64,000 bases of DNA from Shewanella salipaludis (GTDB lineage Bacteria > Pseudomonadota > Gammaproteobacteria > Enterobacterales > Shewanellaceae). The position numbers and the translations under genes were made by a program. The stretch is taken from positions 62,001 to 126,000 of the forward strand of contig NZ_JAAXYH010000006.1 in NCBI RefSeq assembly GCF_012911865.1, written 5' to 3'. A model generated the notes under the pieces. That model was not told the DNA's origin. It was given only the letters and a program-made list of their open reading frames with translations, and did not search any database. Below are positions 26,342 through 36,501 of the stretch, in pieces; position 1 is the stretch's first letter, and each line of letters begins with the position of its first letter.

Positions 26342-27109
26342 ATGAGCCTAGTCAATAACGTACTCAACACGTCCGCTCAGAATGTTCAGAGCAAGAGCGG
26401 TGTGAGCCCCAATTCCACATCGAGCACAGGCTCGACGGGAAATCCTTTCCTGGACAGCATCAGCTTGCCGGAGGACTCGGGCGTGCCCGAGGCCAAGAGC
26501 CAACAGCTGACACAGGATGATTTCTTTTCCCTGTTGAGCCAACAGTTGTCGATGCAGGATCCTTTTAAGCCGGTCGACAACGACCAGATGATCGCTCAGA
26601 TGGCCTCTTTCTCCACCGTCGACGGCATAGGCAAGCTGAACGATGAAATCGGCAACCTCAACAGTCTGACCACCTCGAGCCAGGCGCTGCAGGCATCGGG
26701 TCTGGTTGGCCGTAAGGTGTTGATCCCATCCGATGTGGGTTACAGCTCAAGTGAAGATCCCGGCATCAAGGGGGTGATCAGTACGCCCGCGCCTATGCAG
26801 GACATCAAAATAAGCGTCGAAGATGAGTCGGGTCAGTTGATCAAGACCTTCATAGTCGATGGCCGCGAAGGCGGCAACATAGACGTCAGCTGGGATGGGT
26901 TGGATAAGAATGGCGTGCCGGTCAAGGAAGGCAACTATTCCTTCAAGGCCAGTGGCAGCGTCGATGGCAAGGCCCAGGAACTCGCCGTTTCGACCTACTC
27001 GCATGTCTCCAGTGTGTCATTGGGAACCGCCAGCACCGGCGCCATCCTCAATCTGAGAGGCATGGGTGGCATCAAGTTAGCCGATGTGTTGGCCGTTTCA
27101 GAAACATAA
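26342..27109 (+). CDS. flgD: Hook cap / assembly protein FlgD
   Basis: FlgD caps the growing hook and guides FlgE polymerisation. The 255-residue product has the conserved N-terminal QDDFFSLLSQQLSMQDPFKPVDN motif (given here in part) followed by QMASFSTVDGIGKLN, then Tudor-like and FnIII-like domains with the FlgL-type segment WDGLDKNGVPVKEGNYSF. The ATG follows CCGGAGG. Confidence 0.95.
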   Translation: MSLVNNVLNTSAQNVQSKSGVSPNSTSSTGSTGNPFLDSISLPEDSGVPEAKSQQLTQDDFFSLLSQQLSMQDPFKPVDNDQMIAQMASFSTVDGIGKLNDEIGNLNSLTTSSQALQASGLVGRKVLIPSDVGYSSSEDPGIKGVISTPAPMQDIKISVEDESGQLIKTFIVDGREGGNIDVSWDGLDKNGVPVKEGNYSFKASGSVDGKAQELAVSTYSHVSSVSLGTASTGAILNLRGMGGIKLADVLAVSET

Positions 27110-27174
27110 CTCGAATTTAATGAATAGGGCGCCCGGCGCCTAACCAAGCATTTAGTCAGAATTAGAGGTGAACT

Positions 27175-28551
27175 ATGTCATTTAATATTGCACTGAGTGG
27201 TATCGCTGCGGCGCAGAAAGATCTCAATACCACGGCAAACAACATTGCCAACGTCAACACGGTCGGCTTCAAGGAATCGCGGGCGGAATTTGCCGATGTT
27301 TATGCCAATTCGATCTTTTCCAACAGCAAAACCGCCGTCGGCGGGGGGGCCACCACGACTCAGGTGGCACAGCAATTCCACCAGGGCAGCCTGCAGTTCA
27401 CCAACAATGCGCTGGATATGGCCATCAGTGGCAATGGCTTCTTCGTCACCTCTTCTTCGGTCGGGACCCAGGATTATTCCTATACCCGTGCCGGTGCCTT
27501 CAAGCGTGACGCGGACAATTTCCTGGTGGACTCGGCCGGCAACTATCTGCAGACCTTTCCGGTCGACAAAGAGGGTAATTCCACCTCTGTGAGTCTGACC
27601 ACCACCCAACCCGTGCAAATTCCCGATACCGCAGGCAGCCCGGTGAAAACCTCCAATGTTTCCATGACGGTCAACCTGAACTCGAGTGAGAAAACCTTGG
27701 ATCCGGCTAACTTCGATCCCGATGATGCCAAGACCTTCAACAACTCGACGGCCGTGACCGTCTATGACTCCCTCGGCGAGTCCCATGTGTTGACCACTTA
27801 TTTCGTCCGTCCTCCTGGGGCCGCCAGCGGAGGCAACAGCAGCTGGGTCGCCTTCTATGCCATGGATGATAAACCTGTCAATCTGGATGCCGGTGCGGTC
27901 GGAAGCTATGTCAAAGATACAGATACGGATACGGACGGGGACGGCATAGTAGATCCAACGGGTACCGCCCAGACCACGGGTGGTTGGACCGGGGCCGTGG
28001 TCAGCTTCAACTCTGTCGGGGCTTACACAGGCAGCAACCCAGCGACCATTACCACGGAAGCGCTGGGGACCGGTGGCTCAAACGTGCTGAGCGCCGCCGC
28101 CGATGCAACTCAGCAGATCACCATCCAGTTCGATAATCCGACTCAGTTCTCCGAGAAGTTCAACGCCACCGCATTGAGCCAGGACGGGGTGACGGTCGGC
28201 CGTCTGACCAATGTCGAGGTCGGCGCCGATGGTCTGGTGACCGCCAAGTACAGCAACGGCTCGACTGTGCCTTTGGCACGGGTCGCGCTGGTGCGCTTCT
28301 CCAACGAGCAGGGCTTGACCCAGGTGGGCAACACTTCCTGGAAGGCGACCCAAGCCTCGGGTGAGGCCTTGGCCGGCGAGGCCAATGGCGGCACCTTCGG
28401 CAGCTTACGCTCGTCGGCATTGGAGCAGTCGAACGTCGACTTGACCACTGAGCTGGTGGATCTGATCTCGGCCCAGCGCAACTTCCAGGCCAACTCACGT
28501 ACCCTGGAAATCAACAACACCCTGCAACAGACGATATTGCAGATCCGCTAA
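27175..28551 (+). CDS. flgE: Flagellar hook protein FlgE
   Basis: FlgE forms the flexible hook. The 458-residue product starts MSFNIALSGIAAAQKDLN with the rod/hook signature TANNIANVNTVGFKESRAEF and ends with the conserved RNFQANSRTLEINNTLQQTILQIR in parts. A surface domain contains D248-T-D250-T-D252-T-D254-G-D256-G-I-V-D260, which matches a calcium-binding DxDxDGxxD loop. It is the last gene before an intercistronic hairpin and the sigma-54 promoter of flgF. Confidence 0.96.
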   Translation: MSFNIALSGIAAAQKDLNTTANNIANVNTVGFKESRAEFADVYANSIFSNSKTAVGGGATTTQVAQQFHQGSLQFTNNALDMAISGNGFFVTSSSVGTQDYSYTRAGAFKRDADNFLVDSAGNYLQTFPVDKEGNSTSVSLTTTQPVQIPDTAGSPVKTSNVSMTVNLNSSEKTLDPANFDPDDAKTFNNSTAVTVYDSLGESHVLTTYFVRPPGAASGGNSSWVAFYAMDDKPVNLDAGAVGSYVKDTDTDTDGDGIVDPTGTAQTTGGWTGAVVSFNSVGAYTGSNPATITTEALGTGGSNVLSAAADATQQITIQFDNPTQFSEKFNATALSQDGVTVGRLTNVEVGADGLVTAKYSNGSTVPLARVALVRFSNEQGLTQVGNTSWKATQASGEALAGEANGGTFGSLRSSALEQSNVDLTTELVDLISAQRNFQANSRTLEINNTLQQTILQIR

Positions 28552-28567
28552 CGCTTTCATGCCCATA

Positions 28568-28613
28568 AGAGTGTTGCCGCCTGCGGCAACACTCTGCCGC
28601 TTCCTTGCGGCAG
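28568..28613 (+). terminator. Double hairpin between flgE and flgF
   Basis: A perfect 12-bp stem (AGAGTGTTGCCG/CGGCAACACTCT, 28568-28595) is followed directly by a second stem CTGCCGC/GCGGCAG (28594-28613). There is only ATTT after it. It could be a partial terminator or protect the flgBCDE mRNA. Confidence 0.55.
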
Positions 28614-28679
28614 ATTTCCCCCGTCAGCCATTCCCCATTCTTTTTTCTTAGTTATCCACTCATTAGCGCGTCTACTTTT

Positions 28680-28694
28680 TGGCATGATGCTTGC
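28680..28694 (+). promoter_or_regulatory. Sigma-54 promoter of flgF
   Basis: TGGCAT-GATGC-TTGC keeps both -24 and -12 elements, 39 bp before the flgF start. Confidence 0.85.
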
Positions 28695-28732
28695 TTTATA
28701 TTAGCCATGTAGGAAGTTTGACGGAGCAGCCA

Positions 28733-29476
28733 GTGGACAAATTACTTTATGTCGCCATGAGCGGGGCCAAGCAGAATATGAATGCGCTGGCCGTGCGTGG
28801 CAACAACCTAGCCAATGCCAATACCGATGGTTTCAAGTCGGACATGGCACAGGCGCGTGCCATGCAAGCCTTCGGTGAAGGCATGCCGTCGCGGGTATTT
28901 GCCATGACTGAGTCGCCTTCGGCCAACTTCAAGGCAGGCCCCATCAAGACCACGGGCAGGGATCTGGACATAGCCGTCAAGGGCGATGGCTGGATAGCTG
29001 TGCAGGGGAAGGATGGCGCCGAAGCCTATACCCGCTCCGGCAGCCTGAGTTTCGATACTACCGGCTTGCTGCGCAACGACAGGGGCAATGCGGTGATGGG
29101 GGAAAATGGTCCCATAGTGCTGCCACTGCCGATCCAGAAGGTCGAAATTTCCCAGGATGGCATCATTTCGGTCAGGCCCCAGGGGGCGACGGCGGAAGTG
29201 ATAGAAGAAGTCGGTCGCATCAAGCTCGTTAACCCGGGCAACCAGAATCTGATGCGCGGCGAGGACGGCTTATTCCGTTTGACCTCGGGCCAGGATGCGC
29301 CGGCGGATCCCCGGGTGGCGCTCGAGAGTGGGGCGGTCGAGGGCAGCAATGTCAACGCCGTCGAGGAAATGGTGTCCCTTATCGATTTACAGCGTCAGTT
29401 CGAGTTGCAGGTCAAGATGATGAAAACAGCAGAAGAGAATGATCGCGCTTCCTCTGCATTAATGCGCATTAGTTAG
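28733..29476 (+). CDS. flgF: Flagellar proximal rod protein FlgF
   Basis: This 247-residue rod protein starts at GTG (28733), 6 nt after GGAG; the longer frame to 28691 overlaps the sigma-54 promoter and is rejected. It has VRGNNLANANTDGFKSDMAQ near the N-terminus and SNVNAVEEMVSLIDLQRQFELQVKMM in parts near the C-terminus. It begins the second transcription unit of the flg genes. Confidence 0.94.
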   Translation: MDKLLYVAMSGAKQNMNALAVRGNNLANANTDGFKSDMAQARAMQAFGEGMPSRVFAMTESPSANFKAGPIKTTGRDLDIAVKGDGWIAVQGKDGAEAYTRSGSLSFDTTGLLRNDRGNAVMGENGPIVLPLPIQKVEISQDGIISVRPQGATAEVIEEVGRIKLVNPGNQNLMRGEDGLFRLTSGQDAPADPRVALESGAVEGSNVNAVEEMVSLIDLQRQFELQVKMMKTAEENDRASSALMRIS

Positions 29477-29486
29477 GAGATAGATT

Positions 29487-30275
29487 ATGCATCCCGCCTT
29501 ATGGATAAGTAAGACTGGCTTAGACGCTCAGCAGACCAACATCGCCGTGATTTCCAACAACGTCGCCAACGCCAGCACTGTGGGTTACAAGAAGAGCCGT
29601 GCCGTGTTCGAAGACTTGCTCTATCAAACGGTGAACCAGGCCGGCGGCGTCAGCGCCTCCAACACCAAACTGCCCAATGGCCTGAATATCGGTGCCGGTA
29701 CCAAGGTGGTCGCCACCCAAAAGTCGTTTACCCAAGGCAACATGTTGACCACGGACAACTCGCTCGATCTGATGATCGAGGGACCGGGTTTCTTCGAGGT
29801 GCAGCTACCCGATGGTACCGCGGCCTACACCCGCAACGGCCAGTTTACCCTGGACGAGAGTGGCCAGCTGGTGACCCCGGGTTCCGGCTACGTGGTGCAG
29901 CCGGCAATTACCATTCCCGACAATGCGACCAGCATTACCGTTTCCTCCGAGGGCGAAGTGTCGGTGAAAACCCCGGGGACCGCCGAGAACCAGGTGGTAG
30001 GTCAGCTGAGCATGACAGACTTCATCAATCCATCTGGCCTGGACCCCATGGGACAGAACATGTACCAGGAAACCGGCGCCAGCGGCACCCCCATTCAGGG
30101 CACGGCTTCGCTCGATGGCATGGGGGCCATACGCCAGGGCGCACTGGAGACCTCCAACGTCAATGTGACCGAAGAGCTGGTCAACCTGATCGAAGGTCAG
30201 CGGGTCTATGAGATGAACTCCAAGGTGATTTCTGCCGTGGATCAGATGCTGTCTTATGTTACCCAGAATCTATAG
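29487..30275 (+). CDS. flgG: Flagellar distal rod protein FlgG
   Basis: FlgG forms the distal rod crossing the P and L rings. It has 262 residues, about the normal length, with [18 protein letters not shown] at the start, [27 protein letters not shown] in parts, and [22 protein letters not shown] near the end. It lies 10 bp after flgF and 10 bp before flgH. Confidence 0.97.
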   Translation: MHPALWISKTGLDAQQTNIAVISNNVANASTVGYKKSRAVFEDLLYQTVNQAGGVSASNTKLPNGLNIGAGTKVVATQKSFTQGNMLTTDNSLDLMIEGPGFFEVQLPDGTAAYTRNGQFTLDESGQLVTPGSGYVVQPAITIPDNATSITVSSEGEVSVKTPGTAENQVVGQLSMTDFINPSGLDPMGQNMYQETGASGTPIQGTASLDGMGAIRQGALETSNVNVTEELVNLIEGQRVYEMNSKVISAVDQMLSYVTQNL

Positions 30276-30285
30276 GGAACGCCCC

Positions 30286-30960
30286 ATGGCTAGATACCTG
30301 CTGCTGCTTGCCGGTCTGTTGCTTACTGGCTGTAGCTCGACCCAGAACAAACCCATCGCCGACGATCCTTTCTATGCGCCTGTTTATCCTGACACGCCGC
30401 CGACCAAGATGGAGGTCACTGGCTCCATCTATCAGGAGAGCCAGGCATCCAGCCTGTATTCGGATATTCGCGCCCATAAGGTCGGCGACATCATCACTGT
30501 GGTGCTCAAAGAGGCGACCCAGGCGAGCAAGAGCGCCAACAACAAGATCAAGAAGGGCTCGGATCTGTCGGTGGAACCGCTCTTTGCCGGTGGGGGCAAT
30601 GTCACCATCAAAGGGGTGCCGCTGGACCTGAGCTACAAAGATGCGATGAATACCAAGCGCGAATCGGGGGCGGATCAGAGCAACAGTCTCGATGGCAGCA
30701 TCTCGGCCAACGTGATGCAAGTGCTCAGCAACGGCAACCTGGTGATCCGCGGTGAGAAATGGATCAGCATCAACAATGGGGATGAGTTTATTCGGGTGAC
30801 AGGCATAGTCAGATCCCAGGACATTCGCCCAGATAACACCATAGATTCTCCCCGGGTCGCCAATGCCCGCATCCAATACAGTGGCACAGGTACCTTTGCC
30901 GAAGCCCAAAAAGTGGGTTGGTTAGGTCAGTTTCTGCTGAGCGACTGGTGGCCCTTCTGA
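30286..30960 (+). CDS. flgH: Flagellar L-ring lipoprotein FlgH
   Basis: FlgH forms the L ring in the outer membrane. The ATG at 30286 gives 224 residues with a lipoprotein signal [12 protein letters not shown] (Cys near residue 15). The L-ring domain has [28 protein letters not shown] in parts, [22 protein letters not shown], and ends [15 protein letters not shown] frame extending to 30256 is less likely because it would spoil the signal peptide. Confidence 0.96.
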   Translation: MARYLLLLAGLLLTGCSSTQNKPIADDPFYAPVYPDTPPTKMEVTGSIYQESQASSLYSDIRAHKVGDIITVVLKEATQASKSANNKIKKGSDLSVEPLFAGGGNVTIKGVPLDLSYKDAMNTKRESGADQSNSLDGSISANVMQVLSNGNLVIRGEKWISINNGDEFIRVTGIVRSQDIRPDNTIDSPRVANARIQYSGTGTFAEAQKVGWLGQFLLSDWWPF

Positions 30961-30971
30961 GGAGTTTGCCC

Positions 30972-32063
30972 ATGAAAGCTAAATTCATACTCGCAGCCGG
31001 CTTATTGCTGCTGGCCCTGCCTGGTTACGCCGAGCGCATCAAGGACATAGCCAATGTCCAGGGGGTGCGCAGCAACCAACTGATAGGCTACGGCATGGTG
31101 GTCGGTCTGCCGGGCACGGGAGAGAAGACCCGCTATACGGAGCAGACCTTTACTACCATGCTGAAGAACTTCGGCGTCAATTTGCCGGACGGTTTTCGTC
31201 CCAAGATCAAGAACGTTGCCGTGGTCGCAGTTCACGCCGACATGCCGGCCTTCATCAAGCCGGGTCAAAGTCTTGACGTTACCGTTTCCAGCTTGGGTGA
31301 GGCCAAGAGTCTGCGTGGCGGCACCCTGTTGCAGACCTTCCTCAAGGGGGTCGACGGCAAGGTGTACGCCATAGCCCAGGGCAGCCTGGTGGTCAGTGGT
31401 TTCAGTGCCGAGGGCCTCGACGGCTCCAAGGTGATCCAAAATACCCCTACCGTTGGCAGGATCCCCAATGGCGCCATTGTCGAACGTCCGGTCGCCAGCT
31501 CCTTCTCCAGCGGGGATTATCTGACCTTTAACCTGCGCCGCTCCGATTTCTCCACCGCCGAGCGCATGGCGGATGCGATCAACGATCTGCTGGGTGAGGG
31601 CATGGCCAGAGCCCTGGATGCCACTTCGGTCCAGGTCAGTGCCCCGAGGGATGTGTCCCAGCGGGTGTCTTTCCTGGCGACCCTGGAGAATATTCAGGTT
31701 GAACCGGCAGAAGAGTCGGCCAAGGTGATAGTCAATTCCCGTACCGGCACCATAGTGGTAGGTCAGAATGTACAGCTGTTGCCGGCGGCCGTGACCCATG
31801 GCGGCTTGACCGTGACCATAGCCGAGGCCTTGAATGTGTCTCAGCCCAATGCCTTGTCCCAGGGTGAGACAGTGGTGACCAGCAACAGCACCATAGGTGT
31901 CGAAGAAGACAAGCGCCGCATGTTCATGTTCAATCCTGGCACCACTCTGGATGAACTGGTGCGGGCGGTAAATCTGGTCGGCGCGGCGCCTTCGGATGTG
32001 TTGGCGATCCTCGAAGCGTTAAAGATGGCAGGCGCTTTGCATGGTGAACTCATCATCATCTGA
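30972..32063 (+). CDS. flgI: Flagellar P-ring protein FlgI
   Basis: FlgI forms the periplasmic P ring. The ATG at 30972 follows GAGGAG and gives 363 residues with a signal peptide ending LPGYAER. It has [20 protein letters not shown] and [11 protein letters not shown], and the C-terminal [27 protein letters not shown] in parts. It needs the FlgA chaperone encoded at 22586. Confidence 0.97.
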   Translation: MKAKFILAAGLLLLALPGYAERIKDIANVQGVRSNQLIGYGMVVGLPGTGEKTRYTEQTFTTMLKNFGVNLPDGFRPKIKNVAVVAVHADMPAFIKPGQSLDVTVSSLGEAKSLRGGTLLQTFLKGVDGKVYAIAQGSLVVSGFSAEGLDGSKVIQNTPTVGRIPNGAIVERPVASSFSSGDYLTFNLRRSDFSTAERMADAINDLLGEGMARALDATSVQVSAPRDVSQRVSFLATLENIQVEPAEESAKVIVNSRTGTIVVGQNVQLLPAAVTHGGLTVTIAEALNVSQPNALSQGETVVTSNSTIGVEEDKRRMFMFNPGTTLDELVRAVNLVGAAPSDVLAILEALKMAGALHGELIII

Positions 32064-32079
32064 AAATTGTCGGGGAACC

Positions 32080-33132
32080 ATGGAAAAGCTGTCAAATTCA
32101 TCGCACTTTCTCGATCTGGGCGGCCTGGATTCGCTGCGCTCGCAGGCGCAGCAAGATCAGAAGGGCGCCTTGCAGAAAGTGGCCAAGCAATTCGAAGGCA
32201 TTTTCGTGCAGATGTTGATGAAGAGCATGCGTGACGCCAATGCGGTGTTCGAGTCCGACAGCCCGATGAACAGCCAATACACCAAATTCTACGAACAGAT
32301 GCGCGATCAACAGCTGTCGGTCGACTTGTCCGACAAGGGCGTGCTGGGTCTGGCGGACATGATGGTGCAGCAGTTGTCTCCGGAGGGGAGCAAGGTGACC
32401 CCTGCTTCTGTGCTCAGAGGTGAACTTGGGGCCAGCCCGGCGCGGCAGCATGACACGGCCGCCGCCATCCCTCCTGTTGCCACGGCGGCAACCACAGCTG
32501 GCTCTCAGCCTGAACTGCTGTTCCCGAGCCGGCATCACAGGACAGAGGCGAGCCCACAGACGGCAGACGGCATATTGGCTCCCATCTTGAGTGGCAAGAG
32601 CTTGCCGTCGGCAGCGACACCAACCCAGGCGAATGCGACCTTCGACAGCCGGGATGAATTTGTCACCCGTCTCTATCCCCATGCCGAGAAAGCGGCCAAG
32701 GCCTTGGGCACCAGCCCAGAGTTGCTGTTGGCACAATCTGCGCTGGAAACCGGCTGGGGGCAAAAGATGGTGCGCCGCAGCGACGGTGCCTGCAGCAATA
32801 ACTTATTCAATATCAAGGCCGACAAACGTTGGGACGGCGATAAGACCAGCGTCAATACCCTGGAATTTGAACAGGGCATAGCCGTTAAACAGAAAGCAGA
32901 TTTCAGGATGTATGACAACGTCGAGCAGAGCTTCAATGACTTCGTGTCTTTCATCACCGAGGGTGAGCGCTACCAGGAAGCCCGGCAAGTGGCCGCCGAA
33001 CCCGCCAAGTTCATCAAGGCATTGCAGCAAGCAGGTTATGCGACAGATCCCCATTATGCCGACAAGGTGATCAAGGTGATGAAGTCCATCACTGCGGAGT
33101 TCAAGACCCTGATACCGGGAGAGACGCGATGA
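32080..33132 (+). CDS. flgJ: Flagellar rod assembly protein / muramidase FlgJ
   Basis: The 350-residue FlgJ has an N-terminal rod-capping domain (about 1-100: VAKQFEGIFVQMLMKSMRDA) and a C-terminal peptidoglycan hydrolase domain of the glucosaminidase type (about 200-345). The catalytic Glu lies in AQSALETGWGQKM, followed by CSNNLFNIKADKRW. The middle linker is Ala/Thr/Pro-rich and probably unstructured. The ATG at 32080 follows GGGGAA; the frame opens earlier inside flgI. Confidence 0.95.
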   Translation: MEKLSNSSHFLDLGGLDSLRSQAQQDQKGALQKVAKQFEGIFVQMLMKSMRDANAVFESDSPMNSQYTKFYEQMRDQQLSVDLSDKGVLGLADMMVQQLSPEGSKVTPASVLRGELGASPARQHDTAAAIPPVATAATTAGSQPELLFPSRHHRTEASPQTADGILAPILSGKSLPSAATPTQANATFDSRDEFVTRLYPHAEKAAKALGTSPELLLAQSALETGWGQKMVRRSDGACSNNLFNIKADKRWDGDKTSVNTLEFEQGIAVKQKADFRMYDNVEQSFNDFVSFITEGERYQEARQVAAEPAKFIKALQQAGYATDPHYADKVIKVMKSITAEFKTLIPGETR

Positions 33133-33169
33133 TGCAGGTCACCATATTTGTTCCCAGGAGCGCCAACTA

Positions 33170-35089
33170 ATGTCTATCGATCTACTGAATATCGCCCGCA
33201 CCGGTGTCATGGCATCTCAGTCCCAGCTGGGGCTGACGAGTAACAACATCACCAATGCCAATACCGCAGGCTATCACAGGCAGGTGGCGACCCAAGCGAC
33301 CTTGGAATCGCAGCAACTGGGAGGGCATTTTTATGGCGCAGGCACTTATGTTTCCGACGTGAAACGCATCTATAACGACTACGCCGCCCGTGAGCTGCGC
33401 ATCGGCCAGACAGGGGTGGGGGCTGCCGAAGCCAGCTACAGCAAACTGAGCGAGTTGGATCAGTTGTTTTCCGTCATTGGCAAGGCAGTTCCCCAGGGGC
33501 TGAACGACTTCTTCTCCAGCATCAATTCCCTGGCCGATCTGCCGGCGGATCTCGGGGTGCGTGGCGGCATGCTGGCCTCCGCCGGGCAGGTCGCCGACAG
33601 CCTGAATCAGATGCAGGCCCAGCTCGATGGTCAATTGACGCAGACCAATGCCCAGATAGAAGGGATCACCAAGAGAGTCAATGAAATCAGCCAGGAGCTT
33701 GGCAACATCAACCGGGAGTTGATGAAGTCGAGCGGCCAGGATATGCAGCTGTTGGATCACCAGGATGCGCTCATCCAGGAGCTGAGCCAATACGCCGAAG
33801 TCAATGTCATCCCCTTGGACACAGGGGCCAAGACCATAATGCTCGGCGGCGCCATGATCTTGGTCTCGGGCGAACTCGCCATGACAGTGGGCACTAAGCA
33901 GGGCGATCCCATACCGCGGGAGACTGAGCTCACAGGCACCATAGGCAACAAGAATGTGGCGATAGATCCCAGCAAGCTGGGTGGGCAACTGCAGGCGCTG
34001 TTCGAGTTTCGCGATCAAACCTTGGTGCCGGCCAGTCATGAAATGGGGCAACTGGCATTGGGCATCGCCGACGCCTTCAACAGCATGCAGGGCCAGGGCA
34101 TGGATCTCAATGGCCAGGTTGGACAGAATATCTTTCGGGACATCAACGATCCTCTGATGTCCAGCGGCCGGGTCAGTGCCTATGCCACCACCCCGGCAAC
34201 GGCGGCCAACCTGAGTGTCAATATCGATGACACAGGTGCCTTGACCGGCGGTGCCTACGACTTGAGTTTCGACGGTGCCAACTATCAATTGACCGATGTC
34301 GACAGCGGCGCAGTCACCAATTTGACGCTCAACGGCACTGTGCTCGAAGGCGGTGCCGGCTTCAGCATCAGCCTGGACTCGGGCGTGGCTTCCCTGGCGG
34401 CGGGCAACAAGTTTGCCATACGTCCCACGGCCGGCGCGGCCGGTGGCATCGCCGTGGTGATGACAGATCCCAAGGGCATTGCCGCCGCCAGCCCCAAGAT
34501 CAACGCAGATGCGGCTAATTCGGGCAATACCCAGGTCAAACTCGTCAGCATAGACAACCGCAATGCCGCCAACTTCCCGGTCACGGGCAACGAGCTGACC
34601 TTCACACTGGACACGGTCGCCAATACCTTTACCACCCTGGCGGCCGATGGCAGCACTTCGGGGCCAACGGCCTACACGCCGCCCAACATCAGTGCCTTCG
34701 GTTTCACCTTCGAAGTGACCTCGGCAGGCGAGACGGGGCAGAGCTTCAGCTTCGATCTGGCGGCTGCCCAGGGGGATAATACCAACCTGGTGGCCATGGC
34801 CAAGCTGAGCGAAAGCAAGCTGATGAACGGCGGCGCCTCGACCCTGGCCGACGTGTTTCAGCAAACCAAGTTAGGTGTGGGCAACCAGACCAAGGCGGCG
34901 GAAGTGAAGGTTGGCACCGCCAACGCCATCTATCAGCAAGCCTATGCCAGGGTCGAGAGCGAGTCCGGCGTCAACCTGGACGAAGAGGCGGCCAACTTGA
35001 TGCGTTTTCAACAGGCCTATCAGGCATCCGCCAGGATCATGACCACGGCTTCCGAACTATTTGACACCTTGTTTAACTCGGTACGCTAG
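33170..35089 (+). CDS. flgK: Hook-filament junction protein FlgK (HAP1)
   Basis: FlgK is the first junction protein between hook and filament, exported with FlgN. The 639-residue product has the N-terminal SLTSNNITNANTAGYHRQ type motif (here GLTSNNITNANTAGYHRQV) and C-terminal VNLDEEAANLMRFQQAYQAS with ARIMTTASELFDTLFNSVR. A variable middle region (about 370-560) carries low-complexity beta-rich sequence. It is 10 bp before flgL. Confidence 0.96.
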   Translation: MSIDLLNIARTGVMASQSQLGLTSNNITNANTAGYHRQVATQATLESQQLGGHFYGAGTYVSDVKRIYNDYAARELRIGQTGVGAAEASYSKLSELDQLFSVIGKAVPQGLNDFFSSINSLADLPADLGVRGGMLASAGQVADSLNQMQAQLDGQLTQTNAQIEGITKRVNEISQELGNINRELMKSSGQDMQLLDHQDALIQELSQYAEVNVIPLDTGAKTIMLGGAMILVSGELAMTVGTKQGDPIPRETELTGTIGNKNVAIDPSKLGGQLQALFEFRDQTLVPASHEMGQLALGIADAFNSMQGQGMDLNGQVGQNIFRDINDPLMSSGRVSAYATTPATAANLSVNIDDTGALTGGAYDLSFDGANYQLTDVDSGAVTNLTLNGTVLEGGAGFSISLDSGVASLAAGNKFAIRPTAGAAGGIAVVMTDPKGIAAASPKINADAANSGNTQVKLVSIDNRNAANFPVTGNELTFTLDTVANTFTTLAADGSTSGPTAYTPPNISAFGFTFEVTSAGETGQSFSFDLAAAQGDNTNLVAMAKLSESKLMNGGASTLADVFQQTKLGVGNQTKAAEVKVGTANAIYQQAYARVESESGVNLDEEAANLMRFQQAYQASARIMTTASELFDTLFNSVR

Positions 35090-35099
35090 GAGATAAGGG

Positions 35100-36305
35100 A
35101 TGCGCATTTCTACCGCACAGATGTTCAATCAAAATATCAGCGGCGTGCTGGAGAAACAGAGCGCCACCAATAAGCTGGTGGAGCAACTCTCGAGTGGCAA
35201 GAAGGTCGTTACCTCGGGTGACGATCCCGTGGCGGCGCTGGGGATAGATAACCTGAATCAGCAAAATGCCCTGGTCGATCAATTCGTCAAGAATATAGAT
35301 TATGCCAGCGGCCGCCTGAGCGTGACCGAGAGCAAGCTCGGCAGTGCCGAAAACCTGGCCATGTCGAGCCGGGATCTCATACTGAGGGCAGTGAACGGCA
35401 GCCTCAGTGATGCCGATCGGCAAACTCTTGCCGCCGAGATGCAGGGCAGTCTGGACGAGCTGCTGGCCATGGCCAATAGCAAGGACGAATCGGGCAATTA
35501 TCTGTTTGCCGGTTTCAATACCGACACCCAGCCCTTTCAATTCGATGCCACGGGCAAGATAAGCTACAGCGGCGACAGCGGCGTGCGCAACACCATGGTG
35601 GCTTCCAATGTGGCCCTGGGGACCAATGTGACGGGGGATGCCGCCTTCATGAACGCCCCCAACGCCATGGGGGACTACAGCGTCAATTATTTGGCCAGTC
35701 AACAGGGCGAGTTCAGCGTCAGCAGTGCCAAGATTGCCGATGCAACCACTTATGTTGCTGACACTTATACATTTAATGTCACTGACAATGGTGCGGGCGG
35801 GCTGGACCTTGAAGTGCTCGACTCCGCCAACAATCCTGTCGCCAACCTTGCCAATTACGATCCCAGTGCCCCTGTGAGCTTCAACGGCATAGAAGTCAAG
35901 CTGGAGGGGACCCCAGTTGCCGGGGACAGTTTCAGCATGCAGCCACAGGCACAAGTCAGCATTTTCGATACTTTGAACAGTGCCATTGCCTTGATAAAAG
36001 ATCCCGGCAAGACAAATACGCCGGCAGGAAACTCAGAGTTGGCACAATTGTTGAATAACTTTGACAGTGGTATGGCACAGATCAGCGACGCAAGAAGTGA
36101 AGCCGGTATCAGCCTGAAGCGGGTCGAGAGTTACCAGAGTTCGCACAGTGATGAGAAGCTTGTCAATAACTCGGCACTGTCTCTGCTTGAAGACTTGGAT
36201 TACGCCTCGGCGATCAGCGAGTTTGAGAAACAGCAACAGGCGCTCAATGCCGTGTCGAGCGTGTTCAGTAAAGTCGGTTCGGTTTCATTGTTTGACTATA
36301 TATGA
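35100..36305 (+). CDS. flgL: Hook-filament junction protein FlgL (HAP3)
   Basis: FlgL is the second junction protein. The 401-residue product starts MRISTAQMFNQNISGVLEKQ and has the flagellin-like coiled N-domain LSSGKKVVTSGDDPVAA. The C-terminal coil reads SALSLLEDLDYASAISEFEKQQ. It ends the flgF-L unit. No clear terminator follows before flaA. Confidence 0.95.
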   Translation: MRISTAQMFNQNISGVLEKQSATNKLVEQLSSGKKVVTSGDDPVAALGIDNLNQQNALVDQFVKNIDYASGRLSVTESKLGSAENLAMSSRDLILRAVNGSLSDADRQTLAAEMQGSLDELLAMANSKDESGNYLFAGFNTDTQPFQFDATGKISYSGDSGVRNTMVASNVALGTNVTGDAAFMNAPNAMGDYSVNYLASQQGEFSVSSAKIADATTYVADTYTFNVTDNGAGGLDLEVLDSANNPVANLANYDPSAPVSFNGIEVKLEGTPVAGDSFSMQPQAQVSIFDTLNSAIALIKDPGKTNTPAGNSELAQLLNNFDSGMAQISDARSEAGISLKRVESYQSSHSDEKLVNNSALSLLEDLDYASAISEFEKQQQALNAVSSVFSKVGSVSLFDYI

Positions 36306-36501
36306 GTCGACCCTTGAATCGCTCCGGCAGTTGAAGATAGGCGCCGGAACAGCAAGAACGACATTGGATGTCAGTGATACAGATAGGTGTCCAGTGGGTT
36401 AGTGGCACTAATGAGTAAAGCAAGAAGATATATTCATTTTAGCGATATGACTTAGCCAGGCTCTCAAGTCTTGGCATCAAACTAAGAAAGAGGAATTTAA
36501 C
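36306..36501 (+). other. Region upstream of flaA without a confident promoter
   Basis: Only a partial -24-like TGGCAC (36402-36407) is seen, and the -12 GC is missing. No TAAA-N15-GCCGATA-like element was found. AAGAGG precedes the flaA ATG. Confidence 0.4.

Noticed and set aside
28691..28732. Longer flgF start at TTG 28691
   Set aside because: It falls inside the sigma-54 -12 element; the GTG at 28733 has a proper ribosome-binding site and family-like start.
33182..34864. Long antisense ORF in flgK (560 codons)
   Set aside because: It is a shadow of the flgK reading frame with biased composition; no promoter or start signal of its own.
36402..36416. Sigma-54 promoter for flaA at TGGCAC
   Set aside because: The base pair expected as GC at -12 is TA, so the element is incomplete.
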